The notes under the pieces are model-generated. The model worked only from the letters and a program-made list of their open reading frames with translations. It had not been told where the DNA came from and made no database searches. From JBHJHK01 sp050330975 (lineage in GTDB: Bacteria > Pseudomonadota > Gammaproteobacteria > Competibacterales > Competibacteraceae): a DNA stretch of 30,590 nucleotides. A program made the translations under genes and the position numbers. The stretch is from assembly GCA_050330975.1 (NCBI GenBank), contig JBHJHK010000328.1, positions 1 through 30,590 of the forward strand, in the 5' to 3' direction. How positions within the stretch are numbered: position 1 is the stretch's first letter; every line of letters starts with the position of its first letter. Positions 6,352 through 16,281 of the stretch are shown here, piece by piece.

Positions 6352-9300
6352 CCACCTTTGGCCTCGCCGAGCCCTTTGTGGCCACGGTAACCCTGACCAG
6401 CGACCCGGCGGGGGACGTCCTGGTGGGCACTGTGGGAGACGATTTGTTCGACGCCCGCCTGGACACTGAGGGCCCCACTCTGGGGGACAGCGACACCCTC
6501 GACGGCGGCGGGGGCGATGACCAGCTGTTGGTGGAGTTGCTGGGCGCTGGGGGGGCACCGATGGTCATGGCGGTGGAGACCTGGGTGATCACCGCCTTGG
6601 ACAACGGCCTGTTGGCCGGCGGCGACGGCCAAACCGACTCGACCTTGGATTTTAGCCGCAGCAGTGGCTTCACCCAGGTGGTCAATCAATTGAGTCGCGG
6701 CGACCTCGCCTTGGTTGGCCTCGGCGAGCTCGCGGCGGTGGAGTGGCGCAATATGACCGTCGGGGAGGATTTCACCCTGGCCTTCGCCGCCCCACTGCTG
6801 GTGGGAGATGATGATATCTTAGCCATCACTTTGGTGGATAACACCAACGCCGGCGTTTTCAACGCCGGTTCCCCCGGGGGAGATGGTTTCGAGATTTTTG
6901 ACCTCACGGTGGTGGGGAACAATCGGCTGGTCAACCTGGGCAGCGCCAGCGATTACACCCTCGACGGGCCCTTGAACAACGATCAATTGCGGGAAATTCG
7001 GGTGCAGGGTGACAGCCCCACGGCGCAGTTGGCCATCGGCGAGATTTTGACGGGGTTGGAGACCTTCGATGCCGCGGCCTTTGCCGGGGACCTGAGGGTC
7101 AATTTTGCCCGCGGCGATGGGGTTCAGGTGGTGGGGGGGGCGGGGAATGACACTCTGGGCTTTGCCTTTGCCGCCCCCGACGATGGTGCCGTTGCCCTGG
7201 CCTTTGACGGCGCTGATGCCGTCGACGGCGGGGCGGGGTTCGACCAGATATTGTTGGACCAGCCCCGGTTGGTGGTCGAGGGGGCACCCGCTGACGCCGA
7301 TTTGACGGTGGCGGGGGTGGAGGAGTTGGTGCTGCTCCAGTTGGGGTTTGCCGACGACGGCGCGTCGGCGGTGGACCCCACCCTCGACGGTTTTTACGAT
7401 CTAGAGCGCTTGGGGGCGGGGCGCGGGGATCTAGTGCGGGTGGTCCTCGATGGCTGGGACGGCGATGACCGGGTGGCCATCGTCAACGGACCCACGGGCT
7501 TGGCCTTGGGGCTAGAATCTAGCCTCGCTGAAGTGGAGGTTACCATTCCCGCCGCCCAAGACCCCGGGCCAATGGACGATGTCCTGGTGGTCGACCTCCT
7601 GGGGGATCTCACCTTGGGGGCACTGGTGGCCGATGGCACGGAGGGCTTTGTCCTCAACAACCGAGGATCCAACCAGGCCTTTATTCGCGGCGACCCGTTC
7701 ACCAGCTTGACGATCACTGGCACTGGGGCCTTGGTCTTTGTGGGCGAGATGGGTGAAGCATTGGGGGGGACCACCCTGGCGGTATTGGACGCCGCCGCCT
7801 TTGATGGCGATTTGACGGTCACAGTGGGGGACGGCGTCGGGGGTGGGGTGGACCCCTTTGCCGTGGAGGCCAGTGACACGGGGGTTGTGGTCACCGGTGG
7901 AGCGGGGCGGGATGGGGTCGTGGCCGGGGCCAACAACGACACCCTGGCGGGCGGGGCGGGGGACGACCGCCTGACGGGGTCGTTGGGAGCCGACGTCATC
8001 ACCGGCGGCCCTGGGGCCGACGTATTTGTGTATACGAGTGTTCAAGAGTCGACCTTGGCGGGGACTACGGCCAGTTTCTTCGCCGGCGACACCCTGCTGG
8101 ATGTGGACGCCGCCGTCGATCGATTTGACATTTCGGCGTTCCTCGACGCCCCCGGGGCGGCGGCTATTGGCAACTTGACCATTGCCTCGTCCTCCCAGGG
8201 GGATTTGGCGAGCGCCCTGGGGGGACTGGCCATCACCGCCCCCATCAACCTGGTCACTGTGGGCGCCGGCGGGGCCACTGGGACCTATCTGGCCATCGAT
8301 ACCGACGGCGATGGCTCCCTCGCCGATGACTTTGTGGTTCGCCTCCAGGGGCTGCAAGGCAGCCTCGGCGAGGCCAGCTTTATCGTCGGCAACGGCCCGG
8401 GCAACCCGCCTTTTATCACCCCTGGCCAGAGCTTTGTCATCGGGCCTACCGCCCCCCTGGGCAGTGTCGTGGGCACCGTGGCGGTGTTCGACGATTTCGA
8501 CCAGGTCGTGGCCCTTGAGATCACTGGGGGCAATGGGGACACCGATGGCGATGGCACGGCGGCCTTTGCCATCGATCTCGATGGCACATTGCAGATTGCC
8601 GACCCCGACGATGTGGCCGCCGCGGCGGGTCAGACCCTGACCTTGAGCGTGACCGCCGACGACGCCACGGGCAATCGCTCTGTGGCGACGCCGGTGGCCG
8701 TCACCGTCTTGCCCGTGGGCGGGGATACTTCGCCACCGATTTTGACCGTGGATGACCCGGCGGTCGATCTGGCCCTCGCCGCCGTTGACGATGGCACCGT
8801 TGTCACCGGTGTGGCGGCCAGCGACCCCGAGAGTGGGGTCGCTGCCTTGGCCATCGATGCCCCCGGCAACCCCGATGGTGACGGCGATGGCACGCCAGTC
8901 TTTGGGCTGTTGAACGACCAGGTGGTGGTCCTCGACGCCGACGAATTGCAGGGCGGTGAGACCTTTAGCTTGACCTTGACGGCGACCAACGGGGTGGGGC
9001 TCACGGCCGACGCGGATCTTGTGGTCAACATCGGTCCTGTGAACCCACCGCCACCTCCCCCGGCGGGTGACAACACCCCACCCGCCATCTCGGTGGCGCC
9101 CACCGCTGTCACCCTGTCGGTCGACGCCGTCGATGATGGGGATACGGTCGCCACGGTCAGCGCCAGCGACGCGGAGAGTGGCGTCGCCCAGTTGGCGTTC
9201 GTCGCTGGCAATGAAGACGGAGACGGCGATGGCAATAGGGCCTTCACCCTCCTGGCCAACGGGGATGTAGTGATCACCGATGCCGACGAACTCGATGCCG

Positions 9301-11228
9301 CCGAGAATTTCACCCTGGTGTTTCGGGCCACTAATGGCGTCAACCTCACCAGCAGTGCCTCGTTGAGGATTTCTGTCCAAGACAACAGCCCGCCGAGCAT
9401 TAGCGTTGTTCCGACGGCGACCATGTTGATCGCCGGAAGCATCAATGACGGCGACTTCGTCGCCGATGTCGCTGCCGAAGACAGGGGTAGTGGCCTGTCC
9501 GACGTGACCATTAGTGCCGGCAACGGCGACGGCGACGGCGACGGCCTGTTGGCCTTTGGAGTACTGAACGATCAGGTCGTCGTCAACGACGCCGACGACC
9601 TGATGGCCGGGGATGATTTTGTTCTCACCCTCACTGCCCGCAACGGGGTCAACTTGACGGCCGATGCGCTGTTGACGGTATCGGTGGATGACATCAGCCC
9701 TCCCCTGGTGGCGTTGATCCCCACTGCTACCACGCTGGGCGCTGGGGACTTGGTCGCCGGCAATGTGGTCAGCGCAGTCGACGCCAGTGATCCCGAGAGC
9801 GGTATTACCAGCCTCGCCATCACCGCCGGCAATGAAGACGAGGACGGCGATGGCATTGATGCCTTTGTCTTGGTGGGCGACGAGATCCGCATCAACGACG
9901 CCGATGAGCTCAACGGCGAAGCCTTCAACCTCACCGTCACCGCCACCAACGGCCAGGGCCTCACCACCAGTCAGACCCTGACCATCGACGTCGACGACAT
10001 CACCGCTCCCAACCTGACCCTGAACCCCGACACCGTCAACCTCTCAGCCGGCGACCTCGTCAATGGCAATGCCGTCAGCACCGCCACCGCCAGCGACCCC
10101 CAAAGCGGCATCGCCACCTTGGCCATCACCGCCGGCAACGAGGACGAGGACGGCGACGGCAGCAATGCGTTTACCCTAGTGGGCAATGAAATCCGTATCA
10201 ACGACGCCGACGAGCTCAATGGTGAGGTATTCAATCTCACCATCGCCGCCACTAATGGCCAAGGTATTGTCACTAACACCTTCTTAGAAGTCACCATTGA
10301 AGACACTACCGCTCCGATTTTGACCCTCACACCCGATACCTTCAACTTCAGTTTCACCATCCCTCCTTCCAATGGTGCCGTAGTGAGCGATGCCAGCGCC
10401 CTCGATCCCGAAAGCGGTATTGCAAATCTAGCCATCGTCGCTGGCAATGAGGACGAAGATCAAGATGGCAACGATGCCTTTGTTCTGGTGAGTGGAGAAG
10501 TCATCGTCAATGATGCCGACGAACTCAACGGCGAATCCCTCAATCTGGTCATTAGGGCCACCAACGGTCAAGGACTCACCACCGATGACATATTGACTGT
10601 CAACATTCCCGACTTTACCCCTCCAGTAGTTAACCTCATACCTGACACAGTGGTTTTGCTAGAAGGCGACGTCATCTCTGGAAGCACCATAAGCACTTTT
10701 GCCGCCAACGATCCCGAGAGTGGCGTTGCCAACCGAGTGATCTTTGGAGGAAATGAAGATGAGGATAACGATGGAGTAGCCGCTTTTGGACTGATCGGAG
10801 ATCAAGTCGCCATTAATGACTTCGATGAGCTCGATGATGAAGTATTTACTTTGCAACTTAGAGCCACCAACGGCGCTGGCTTGGCCACCAGTGATTTTCT
10901 GACAATCATCGTCGATGATGTCACACCACCCAATTTATTCATCACCCCCAATCCCGTCTCTGTGAGCATCTTGGCTGACAATGGCGATGTGGTGAGCAAT
11001 GTGGTAGCTCAAGATCTAGAAACCGGCGCCAGCGTTGCCATCACGGGTGGTAACGAAGACGAAGACAACGATTGCATTGAATCTTTTGTTTTGATTGCCG
11101 ACCAAATCATCATTCAAGATGACGATGAACTTGAGACTGGGGAAACATTTTCTTTAGAAATAACCGCCGTCAATTTGATTGGCCTCGAGACCATCCAGCA
11201 ACTGGACATCACCATCGTCATCGCCTAA
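6276..11228 (+). CDS. large RTX / S-layer-like surface protein with eight C-terminal cadherin-like repeats (continues the DUF4214 frame)
   Basis: The 1650-residue frame begins at ATG 6276, which is probably not the native start; it continues the DUF4214 protein upstream. Residues ~35-500 are an acidic beta-rich region of the kind following DUF4214 in S-layer-like proteins (GDVLVGTVGDDLFDARL). Residues ~537-586 contain calcium-binding nonapeptides (GGAGDDRLTG, GADVITGGPGADVFVY), typical of type I secretion substrates. From ~708 to the end are one partial and eight full ~100-residue repeats with the core AxDPESGxAxLAI-xAGNEDEDGDG-xxAF-INDADELNGE-FxLTxTATNGQGLTT, rich in Asp and probably calcium-binding. 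GC content falls in the last repeats (~10,600-11,228). It is likely a secreted adhesin or surface-layer component. No transporter genes are in the window. The next gene, 97 bp downstream, carries the same repeat. Confidence 0.8.
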   Translation: MPSDGDIAAFARAGDNLGPLVDGLLTTFGLAEPFVATVTLTSDPAGDVLVGTVGDDLFDARLDTEGPTLGDSDTLDGGGGDDQLLVELLGAGGAPMVMAVETWVITALDNGLLAGGDGQTDSTLDFSRSSGFTQVVNQLSRGDLALVGLGELAAVEWRNMTVGEDFTLAFAAPLLVGDDDILAITLVDNTNAGVFNAGSPGGDGFEIFDLTVVGNNRLVNLGSASDYTLDGPLNNDQLREIRVQGDSPTAQLAIGEILTGLETFDAAAFAGDLRVNFARGDGVQVVGGAGNDTLGFAFAAPDDGAVALAFDGADAVDGGAGFDQILLDQPRLVVEGAPADADLTVAGVEELVLLQLGFADDGASAVDPTLDGFYDLERLGAGRGDLVRVVLDGWDGDDRVAIVNGPTGLALGLESSLAEVEVTIPAAQDPGPMDDVLVVDLLGDLTLGALVADGTEGFVLNNRGSNQAFIRGDPFTSLTITGTGALVFVGEMGEALGGTTLAVLDAAAFDGDLTVTVGDGVGGGVDPFAVEASDTGVVVTGGAGRDGVVAGANNDTLAGGAGDDRLTGSLGADVITGGPGADVFVYTSVQESTLAGTTASFFAGDTLLDVDAAVDRFDISAFLDAPGAAAIGNLTIASSSQGDLASALGGLAITAPINLVTVGAGGATGTYLAIDTDGDGSLADDFVVRLQGLQGSLGEASFIVGNGPGNPPFITPGQSFVIGPTAPLGSVVGTVAVFDDFDQVVALEITGGNGDTDGDGTAAFAIDLDGTLQIADPDDVAAAAGQTLTLSVTADDATGNRSVATPVAVTVLPVGGDTSPPILTVDDPAVDLALAAVDDGTVVTGVAASDPESGVAALAIDAPGNPDGDGDGTPVFGLLNDQVVVLDADELQGGETFSLTLTATNGVGLTADADLVVNIGPVNPPPPPPAGDNTPPAISVAPTAVTLSVDAVDDGDTVATVSASDAESGVAQLAFVAGNEDGDGDGNRAFTLLANGDVVITDADELDAAENFTLVFRATNGVNLTSSASLRISVQDNSPPSISVVPTATMLIAGSINDGDFVADVAAEDRGSGLSDVTISAGNGDGDGDGLLAFGVLNDQVVVNDADDLMAGDDFVLTLTARNGVNLTADALLTVSVDDISPPLVALIPTATTLGAGDLVAGNVVSAVDASDPESGITSLAITAGNEDEDGDGIDAFVLVGDEIRINDADELNGEAFNLTVTATNGQGLTTSQTLTIDVDDITAPNLTLNPDTVNLSAGDLVNGNAVSTATASDPQSGIATLAITAGNEDEDGDGSNAFTLVGNEIRINDADELNGEVFNLTIAATNGQGIVTNTFLEVTIEDTTAPILTLTPDTFNFSFTIPPSNGAVVSDASALDPESGIANLAIVAGNEDEDQDGNDAFVLVSGEVIVNDADELNGESLNLVIRATNGQGLTTDDILTVNIPDFTPPVVNLIPDTVVLLEGDVISGSTISTFAANDPESGVANRVIFGGNEDEDNDGVAAFGLIGDQVAINDFDELDDEVFTLQLRATNGAGLATSDFLTIIVDDVTPPNLFITPNPVSVSILADNGDVVSNVVAQDLETGASVAITGGNEDEDNDCIESFVLIADQIIIQDDDELETGETFSLEITAVNLIGLETIQQLDITIVIA
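8731..11225 (+). repeat. tandem ~305-bp coding repeats (eight full units)
   Basis: Unit starts, judged from the (S/T)PP or TAP motif, fall near 8731, 9070, 9385, 9697, 10003, 10306, 10615 and 10921. A partial unit precedes them (about 8400-8720). Units 4 and 5 are the most alike and share long identical stretches around GAGATCCGCATCAACGACGC-like sequence; units 6-8 are more diverged and AT-richer. Such arrays can change copy number by recombination. Confidence 0.8.
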
Positions 11229-11325
11229 CCAATAACTCAAGCCAAATCAGATCGGCACATCAAAAATCTCATTCTCAGCGGGCACCTGATAAGTCATTGG
11301 TCAAAACCAGGCAGGGGACAGCTAA

Positions 11326-14300
11326 ATGCGCACCAAACCAATAGCCACTATAGTTTTTCAAGCAATTGTAACGCTTCTGTCTATACAGCCATCCCTGGCC
11401 CAAACAACCCTACCCGGTGTCCAGGCCACGACCTCTCCGGCTCTAGAAGTCGGCAGCCCCTTTAACCTGTTGGTAACCATCCCCAATCAAACCGGCGCCC
11501 TCATACCCGGCGAGCCCCTAACTGTGCGAGTGGCATTCTCCGGGGGGGCAGATGGCATCTTTCTCGATCAAGCCACCGCGCCAGCGCCCTTCCAGGGAGA
11601 AACCACCCAAGCCGAGCTCAACTTCTTCGTCAATACTGAACTTGTAGCGCCCTTCATCGCCCAGAATCCCGCGAATCCCAGCGCTTCCCTCACCGTCGAA
11701 GTATTCTCCCCTGGGGGTACCGCCTTCACCGCCATCGACGTTGGCCCTTTGCCCATCATCGTCGACGGCGGCATCAACATGCCACCCCTTCTGAGCTTAG
11801 ACCCCGACGTGGTTTTCCTAGAGCCTCCGGATCTCGTCAACGGCAATGCCATCAGCACCATTATCGCCAGTGACCCCGAAGGCGGCGGCGTCAACCTGGC
11901 GATCACCGCCGGCAACGTCGACACCGATGGCGACGGCATACCCCCCTTTGTAGTGCTGTTCGAAGGCGAAATCGGTATCAACGACGCCGACGAGCTGCCA
12001 GGCAATAGCTATCAACTCACTATTACAGCCACCGACGATCAAGGTTTCACCACCGACGCCATCCTACAAATTGACACTCCCTTCACCCCCGAACCGACGA
12101 TTACCCTCACCCCCAGCATCGTCACCTTGGGCCCCGACAGCCTTTTCAACGGCAATGTCGTGAGCCAGATTACCGTCAGCGACCTTCCCAACCTAGAGGA
12201 TGCCATCCTTTCGGGCAACGAAGACGAAGATCAAGATGGAACATCAGCTTTTAGCCTGGTAGGCAATGAAATTCGCATCAACGACGCCGACGAGCTCAAC
12301 GACGAAACCATTATCCTCACCATCATCGCCATAGGCGATGAAACCATCGATGCCACCTTGACCATCACAATTCTCGGCTTCGGTACCAACCCACCCTTGA
12401 CCGATATCGATATCAGTCTGCAGGGAGGCATCGCCAACAATCGCCTCGAAGCCTTCTATACCCTGACCAACACCGACGAGGGCACCTTCCCCCAAGATGC
12501 CTTTGAGGTTTCCTTCTACATCAATACCGAACCCACCCTCCCAGGGGAATTTTTCCTCGACAGCAACGATCTCACGGGTCCCATCCCCCCGGGAGGTAGC
12601 CAATCGGGCAGCTTTAGCCGTTCTCTAGATTCCCTCGACACCATCTTCGAACCGGGCTTTGACTATTTCTTTGGCATTTGCCTGGAAAACGATGTTGCCA
12701 CCCCCCGCTGCTCCCAGGCCCCACCGTTGTTTTTCAGCCAAGAGCTATCCGCCAGCGTCGAACTGACAGCGGTCACCACCACGGAAACCACCCTCCAGAC
12801 CAACTACACCATCGCAAACACTGGCGAAGGCACCATCACCCTGGGGGACTACGATCAAGTGGGCCTCTTTTTGGCCACCACCGAATCCATCACCCCCGGC
12901 CAACAGGGGGAAGAACGCCTGGCCCAAGGGTTGTTTCCCGCCCCCCTCCCCCAGGGCAGCCAGGCATCCGGCAGCTTTGGCGTGGCCCTTGACGCCATCG
13001 AGACCCCCATCGTCGAGGGCCAATCGTACTTCGTCGCAGCGTGCCTCAGCGGCGGTCTGACCCCCCGCTGCTCCGAGGCGGTCCCCGTCGACCTGGTGCC
13101 AGACCCCGTACCCATGCCCGCCATCACCATCGATCTCGGGGCCCCCGACGTCGATCCCAGCGCCTTCCAGGTGGCCTACACCCTGACCAATAGCGGCAAT
13201 ACCACCTTCACCAGCGCCGAGTACCAAGATGTGGTCCTCTATTTGACCACCTCCCAAGCCATCACCCCAGGCCAGGGGGGCGAAGAGAGTCTAGACAGCA
13301 ATCCCTTCCCCAGCCCCCTGGCCCCCGAGGCCGTGGCCAACGATACCTTCACCATCCCCCGTAGCGCCATTGAAACCCCCATCGTCCCAGATCAAAACTA
13401 CTTCATCGGCATCTGCCTCCAGGGGGGCGAACTCGCTCCCCAATGCTCCGAAGCGGTGGCCATCGACCTCTTCGACCCCATCACCCCGCCCCCGGCCGAA
13501 CCCCGCTTGACCCTGAGCAAACGGGCTCTCCCCACGGCAGTCCGCCCGGGGGATACCCTGGATTTTCAACTCACCGTGGTCAACACCGGCCAATCCACGG
13601 CCTTTGGGGTGCGTTTGGAAGAGACCCTGCCCAACGCTGCCAACTACCGGGTCACCAGCCCCTTGGCCTGTGCCGGGGGACGGGGGAGCTGTACCTTGGA
13701 CTTGGGGGATATCGAACCCAGCGGCATCGTTCAAGTGACCCTCCGGGGGGTAGTAGAGGCCTGCGCCACCAATCCCACCTCGATTGTCAATCGCGCCGCG
13801 GTCTTTTTGGGTAGCCCCTCCAGCGACCAAAGCCCATCGAGCCTCCCCGCCGCCAGCGCCCAAGCCCAGGCCCGCTGTGAGCCCCTGGACAGCCAGCTCC
13901 AGCTCAGCAAAACCTTTGCCCTCGCCGACCCCGACGGCGCCGTCAACCCCGGTGACACCCTGAGCTATACCCTCACCCTCAGCAACACGGGACAGGCCAT
14001 CGCCACGGGTATCACCCTCACCGACGACCTCCCAGGGGCGTTTATCCCCGCCGAGGTCGACAACGGTGCCTGTACCTTGACGGGCAACCGGGTGGCCTGC
14101 GACATCGCCGATTTGTCCCCCAGCGCGACCCTCACCGCCACCATCAGCGGGCAGATTGCCCCCCAGTGTAGCGGCGGCGTCACCAACACGGCCTTTGCCA
14201 CCCAGACCTCGGGGCCCGACCCCGCCCCGGCCAGCGTCACCTTCCAGTGCCAGGTGATCAACGCCCCCCCCACCTTCACCCAGGCCATCCAGATCACCCA

Positions 14301-16281
14301 GAATGGCCAGACCGTCGACCCCAGCCAAGTACCCCCCGGCCAACCGTTGCTGTTCACCACCGCCGCCACCGACCCCAACGACGATCCCTTGACCTTTGTC
14401 TGGCAGCTCAACGGCGGCGAATTCACCACCCCAGGGCCCAGCCTCAACCAGACCCTCGATCCCGCCTTGAGCGGCCAAACACTCACGGTGACGGTGATCG
14501 CCACCGACCCCGGAAACTTGAGCGCCAGCACCACAACCACCTTCACCGTCGCCACACCCTTGCCCACCGACAGCCGCTTTACCCGACTGCGGGGCAATGA
14601 AATCAACGTGGTGCCCATCAGCGATGAGTTCAACTACGCCGTCTTGGTGACCGACGACAACGACGACCCCATTCCCGGGATACCCATCACCTGGGCCCTA
14701 GAAGCCCTCCAAACCATCGTCCCCGGTCAAACCTTTACCGGCGTGCTGCAGCAAAACGGCCAGGAGGGGGACACCTTCACCGTCGTCACCGACGGCGCAG
14801 GCGTCGCCGCCATCGACTTCTTCGCCGGCCCCACGGCGGCCACCTACCGGCTGACGGCCGCCGTCGACGGGGAAATGGGCAGTCAAACCTTGGCCTTCAA
14901 CATCCAAGTGGGCTCTTTGATCTCCGACGCCCTGGACGAGGGCACCCCCGAGTACGCCGCGGCCCAGGCCCTAGACAGCACCTGTACCGCCCTGCGGGTG
15001 GCCACCAGCTTGAGCGACGGCCAAGCCGAGCTCCTAGAACGCTGTGACGAGATCCAGGCCCTGGCCGTGGAGGAGGACGGCGACGTCTCGACCGTGTTGC
15101 GGGACGTGGCCAACGAAGAGGTGGCGATTTTCAACCGCCTGAGCCAGCGCATCAATTTTCAACAGCTGGACAACATGGAAAACCGCTTCCAGGATCTGCG
15201 CCGACGCCAGAAGACCCCCGTTGACCTGGATGGCTTTACCCTGGCCCTCCAGGGCCAAACGGTGCCCTTGGGGGCGCTGTTGGCCCACTACTGGGTGGAT
15301 CCCCATTTGCGGGTCGACCAAGCCGACGCAGCGGACGGCCTCGCCGACGACCCCCTGACTTCCCCCACGGGCTGGGGGGTGTTTGCCGAGGGCAATGTGA
15401 CCCTGGGGGAGCGGGATGAAACCGATTTCGAGAGTGGCTTTGACTTCAGCGCCATCTCCCTGACCTTGGGCACCGACTACACCTTTGCCAACGGCCTATC
15501 CTTGGGACTGGCCGGGGGCTATTCCCTGGACGACGCCGACATCGACGGCGACGGCGGTGATGTGGACGTGGACGGCCTCAACCTCACCGCCTTTGGGGTG
15601 TGGCTCGTGGACGACCTAGTGAGCGAAGGGGATCTGGGCTATGTCACCGTGGCGGGGATTTACGGCGCCAACGACTTCGATTTGGAGCGGCGCATCAGTT
15701 ACACCCGCACCGACGGCAGCCAATTCACCACCCGCACCACGGGGGACACCACCAGCGACGAGTTCGCTCTCCAGTTGGGGCTGGGCTATCAGCGCCTGTT
15801 GGGACCCGGTGTGGAAACCGACTTCAACGCAAGGCTGCGCTACACCCACACCCAAGTGGACGGCTACCGGGAAGACGGCGGCGACGGCCTGGCCCTGGAA
15901 TTGGAGGACTACGACTTCGACTCCCTGACCTTGAGCCTGGGGGTCAGGGTGGCCCGCCCCTTCAGCACCCGCCTCTTCAACCGGCCCACCCAGCTCACCC
16001 CCAGCTTTGAAGTGGAGTGGCAGCGGGAATTCGAAGACGACCCCATCACCGTGGAGAGCCAGTTGATCAACGGCGAAGACATCAGCGGGGTGGATGATGT
16101 GAACAATAGTCTGGTGTTCGACACCGACGGCTTCGAGACTAACGTGTTTCGCCTCGGCGGCGGGGTTTCATTGTGGATCCCCGAACTCAGCCTCCAGTCC
16201 AATTTGAACTACCAAGTGGACCTAGGGCGCGACGACGAGATCCGCCACCGGGTCAACCTGGGGGTACGCTGGGATTTTTGA
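11326..16281 (+). CDS. giant autotransporter (type Va) with mixed beta-sandwich passenger
   Basis: The 1651-residue product starts at ATG 11326 with AGGGG 8 nt upstream. A Sec signal peptide covers residues 1-26 (cleavage after SLAQ or nearby). Residues ~150-350 hold two copies of the cadherin-like repeat found in the upstream gene (NGNAIS...ASDPE; GNEIRINDADELN). Three CARDB-like units follow at ~363-717, each ending near a PRCS/PQCS motif, then two DUF11-like domains (~726-970), a PKD-like domain (~979-1078), and a Big_1/invasin-type Ig domain (~1106-1195). A helical linker (~1210-1320) precedes the barrel at ~1346-1651 (GWGVFAEG...), which ends in RWDF with the terminal Phe recognised by the BAM machinery. 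The passenger should be displayed on the cell surface, as an adhesin or matrix protein. The stop codon abuts the convergent flavodoxin gene. Confidence 0.85.
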   Translation: MRTKPIATIVFQAIVTLLSIQPSLAQTTLPGVQATTSPALEVGSPFNLLVTIPNQTGALIPGEPLTVRVAFSGGADGIFLDQATAPAPFQGETTQAELNFFVNTELVAPFIAQNPANPSASLTVEVFSPGGTAFTAIDVGPLPIIVDGGINMPPLLSLDPDVVFLEPPDLVNGNAISTIIASDPEGGGVNLAITAGNVDTDGDGIPPFVVLFEGEIGINDADELPGNSYQLTITATDDQGFTTDAILQIDTPFTPEPTITLTPSIVTLGPDSLFNGNVVSQITVSDLPNLEDAILSGNEDEDQDGTSAFSLVGNEIRINDADELNDETIILTIIAIGDETIDATLTITILGFGTNPPLTDIDISLQGGIANNRLEAFYTLTNTDEGTFPQDAFEVSFYINTEPTLPGEFFLDSNDLTGPIPPGGSQSGSFSRSLDSLDTIFEPGFDYFFGICLENDVATPRCSQAPPLFFSQELSASVELTAVTTTETTLQTNYTIANTGEGTITLGDYDQVGLFLATTESITPGQQGEERLAQGLFPAPLPQGSQASGSFGVALDAIETPIVEGQSYFVAACLSGGLTPRCSEAVPVDLVPDPVPMPAITIDLGAPDVDPSAFQVAYTLTNSGNTTFTSAEYQDVVLYLTTSQAITPGQGGEESLDSNPFPSPLAPEAVANDTFTIPRSAIETPIVPDQNYFIGICLQGGELAPQCSEAVAIDLFDPITPPPAEPRLTLSKRALPTAVRPGDTLDFQLTVVNTGQSTAFGVRLEETLPNAANYRVTSPLACAGGRGSCTLDLGDIEPSGIVQVTLRGVVEACATNPTSIVNRAAVFLGSPSSDQSPSSLPAASAQAQARCEPLDSQLQLSKTFALADPDGAVNPGDTLSYTLTLSNTGQAIATGITLTDDLPGAFIPAEVDNGACTLTGNRVACDIADLSPSATLTATISGQIAPQCSGGVTNTAFATQTSGPDPAPASVTFQCQVINAPPTFTQAIQITQNGQTVDPSQVPPGQPLLFTTAATDPNDDPLTFVWQLNGGEFTTPGPSLNQTLDPALSGQTLTVTVIATDPGNLSASTTTTFTVATPLPTDSRFTRLRGNEINVVPISDEFNYAVLVTDDNDDPIPGIPITWALEALQTIVPGQTFTGVLQQNGQEGDTFTVVTDGAGVAAIDFFAGPTAATYRLTAAVDGEMGSQTLAFNIQVGSLISDALDEGTPEYAAAQALDSTCTALRVATSLSDGQAELLERCDEIQALAVEEDGDVSTVLRDVANEEVAIFNRLSQRINFQQLDNMENRFQDLRRRQKTPVDLDGFTLALQGQTVPLGALLAHYWVDPHLRVDQADAADGLADDPLTSPTGWGVFAEGNVTLGERDETDFESGFDFSAISLTLGTDYTFANGLSLGLAGGYSLDDADIDGDGGDVDVDGLNLTAFGVWLVDDLVSEGDLGYVTVAGIYGANDFDLERRISYTRTDGSQFTTRTTGDTTSDEFALQLGLGYQRLLGPGVETDFNARLRYTHTQVDGYREDGGDGLALELEDYDFDSLTLSLGVRVARPFSTRLFNRPTQLTPSFEVEWQREFEDDPITVESQLINGEDISGVDDVNNSLVFDTDGFETNVFRLGGGVSLWIPELSLQSNLNYQVDLGRDDEIRHRVNLGVRWDF
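11776..12380 (+). repeat. two further copies of the cadherin-like repeat in the autotransporter
   Basis: The stretch 12262-12300 (GGCAATGAAATTCGCATCAA followed by CGACGCCGACGAGCTCAAC) is almost identical to 10188-10226 and close to 9887-9921 in the neighbouring RTX protein gene. The sharing is therefore visible at DNA level and not only as a common fold. Confidence 0.7.

Noticed and set aside
7512..9380. 622-codon minus-strand open frame opposite the RTX/repeat gene
   Set aside because: It is the mirror of a GC-rich Asp/Gly coding region; the sense strand carries RTX and repeat motifs, and the antisense product is His/Gly/Arg low complexity.
13291..14478. 395-codon minus-strand open frame inside the autotransporter gene
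   Set aside because: Gly-rich shadow of the DUF11/PKD coding strand; no start signal or domain.
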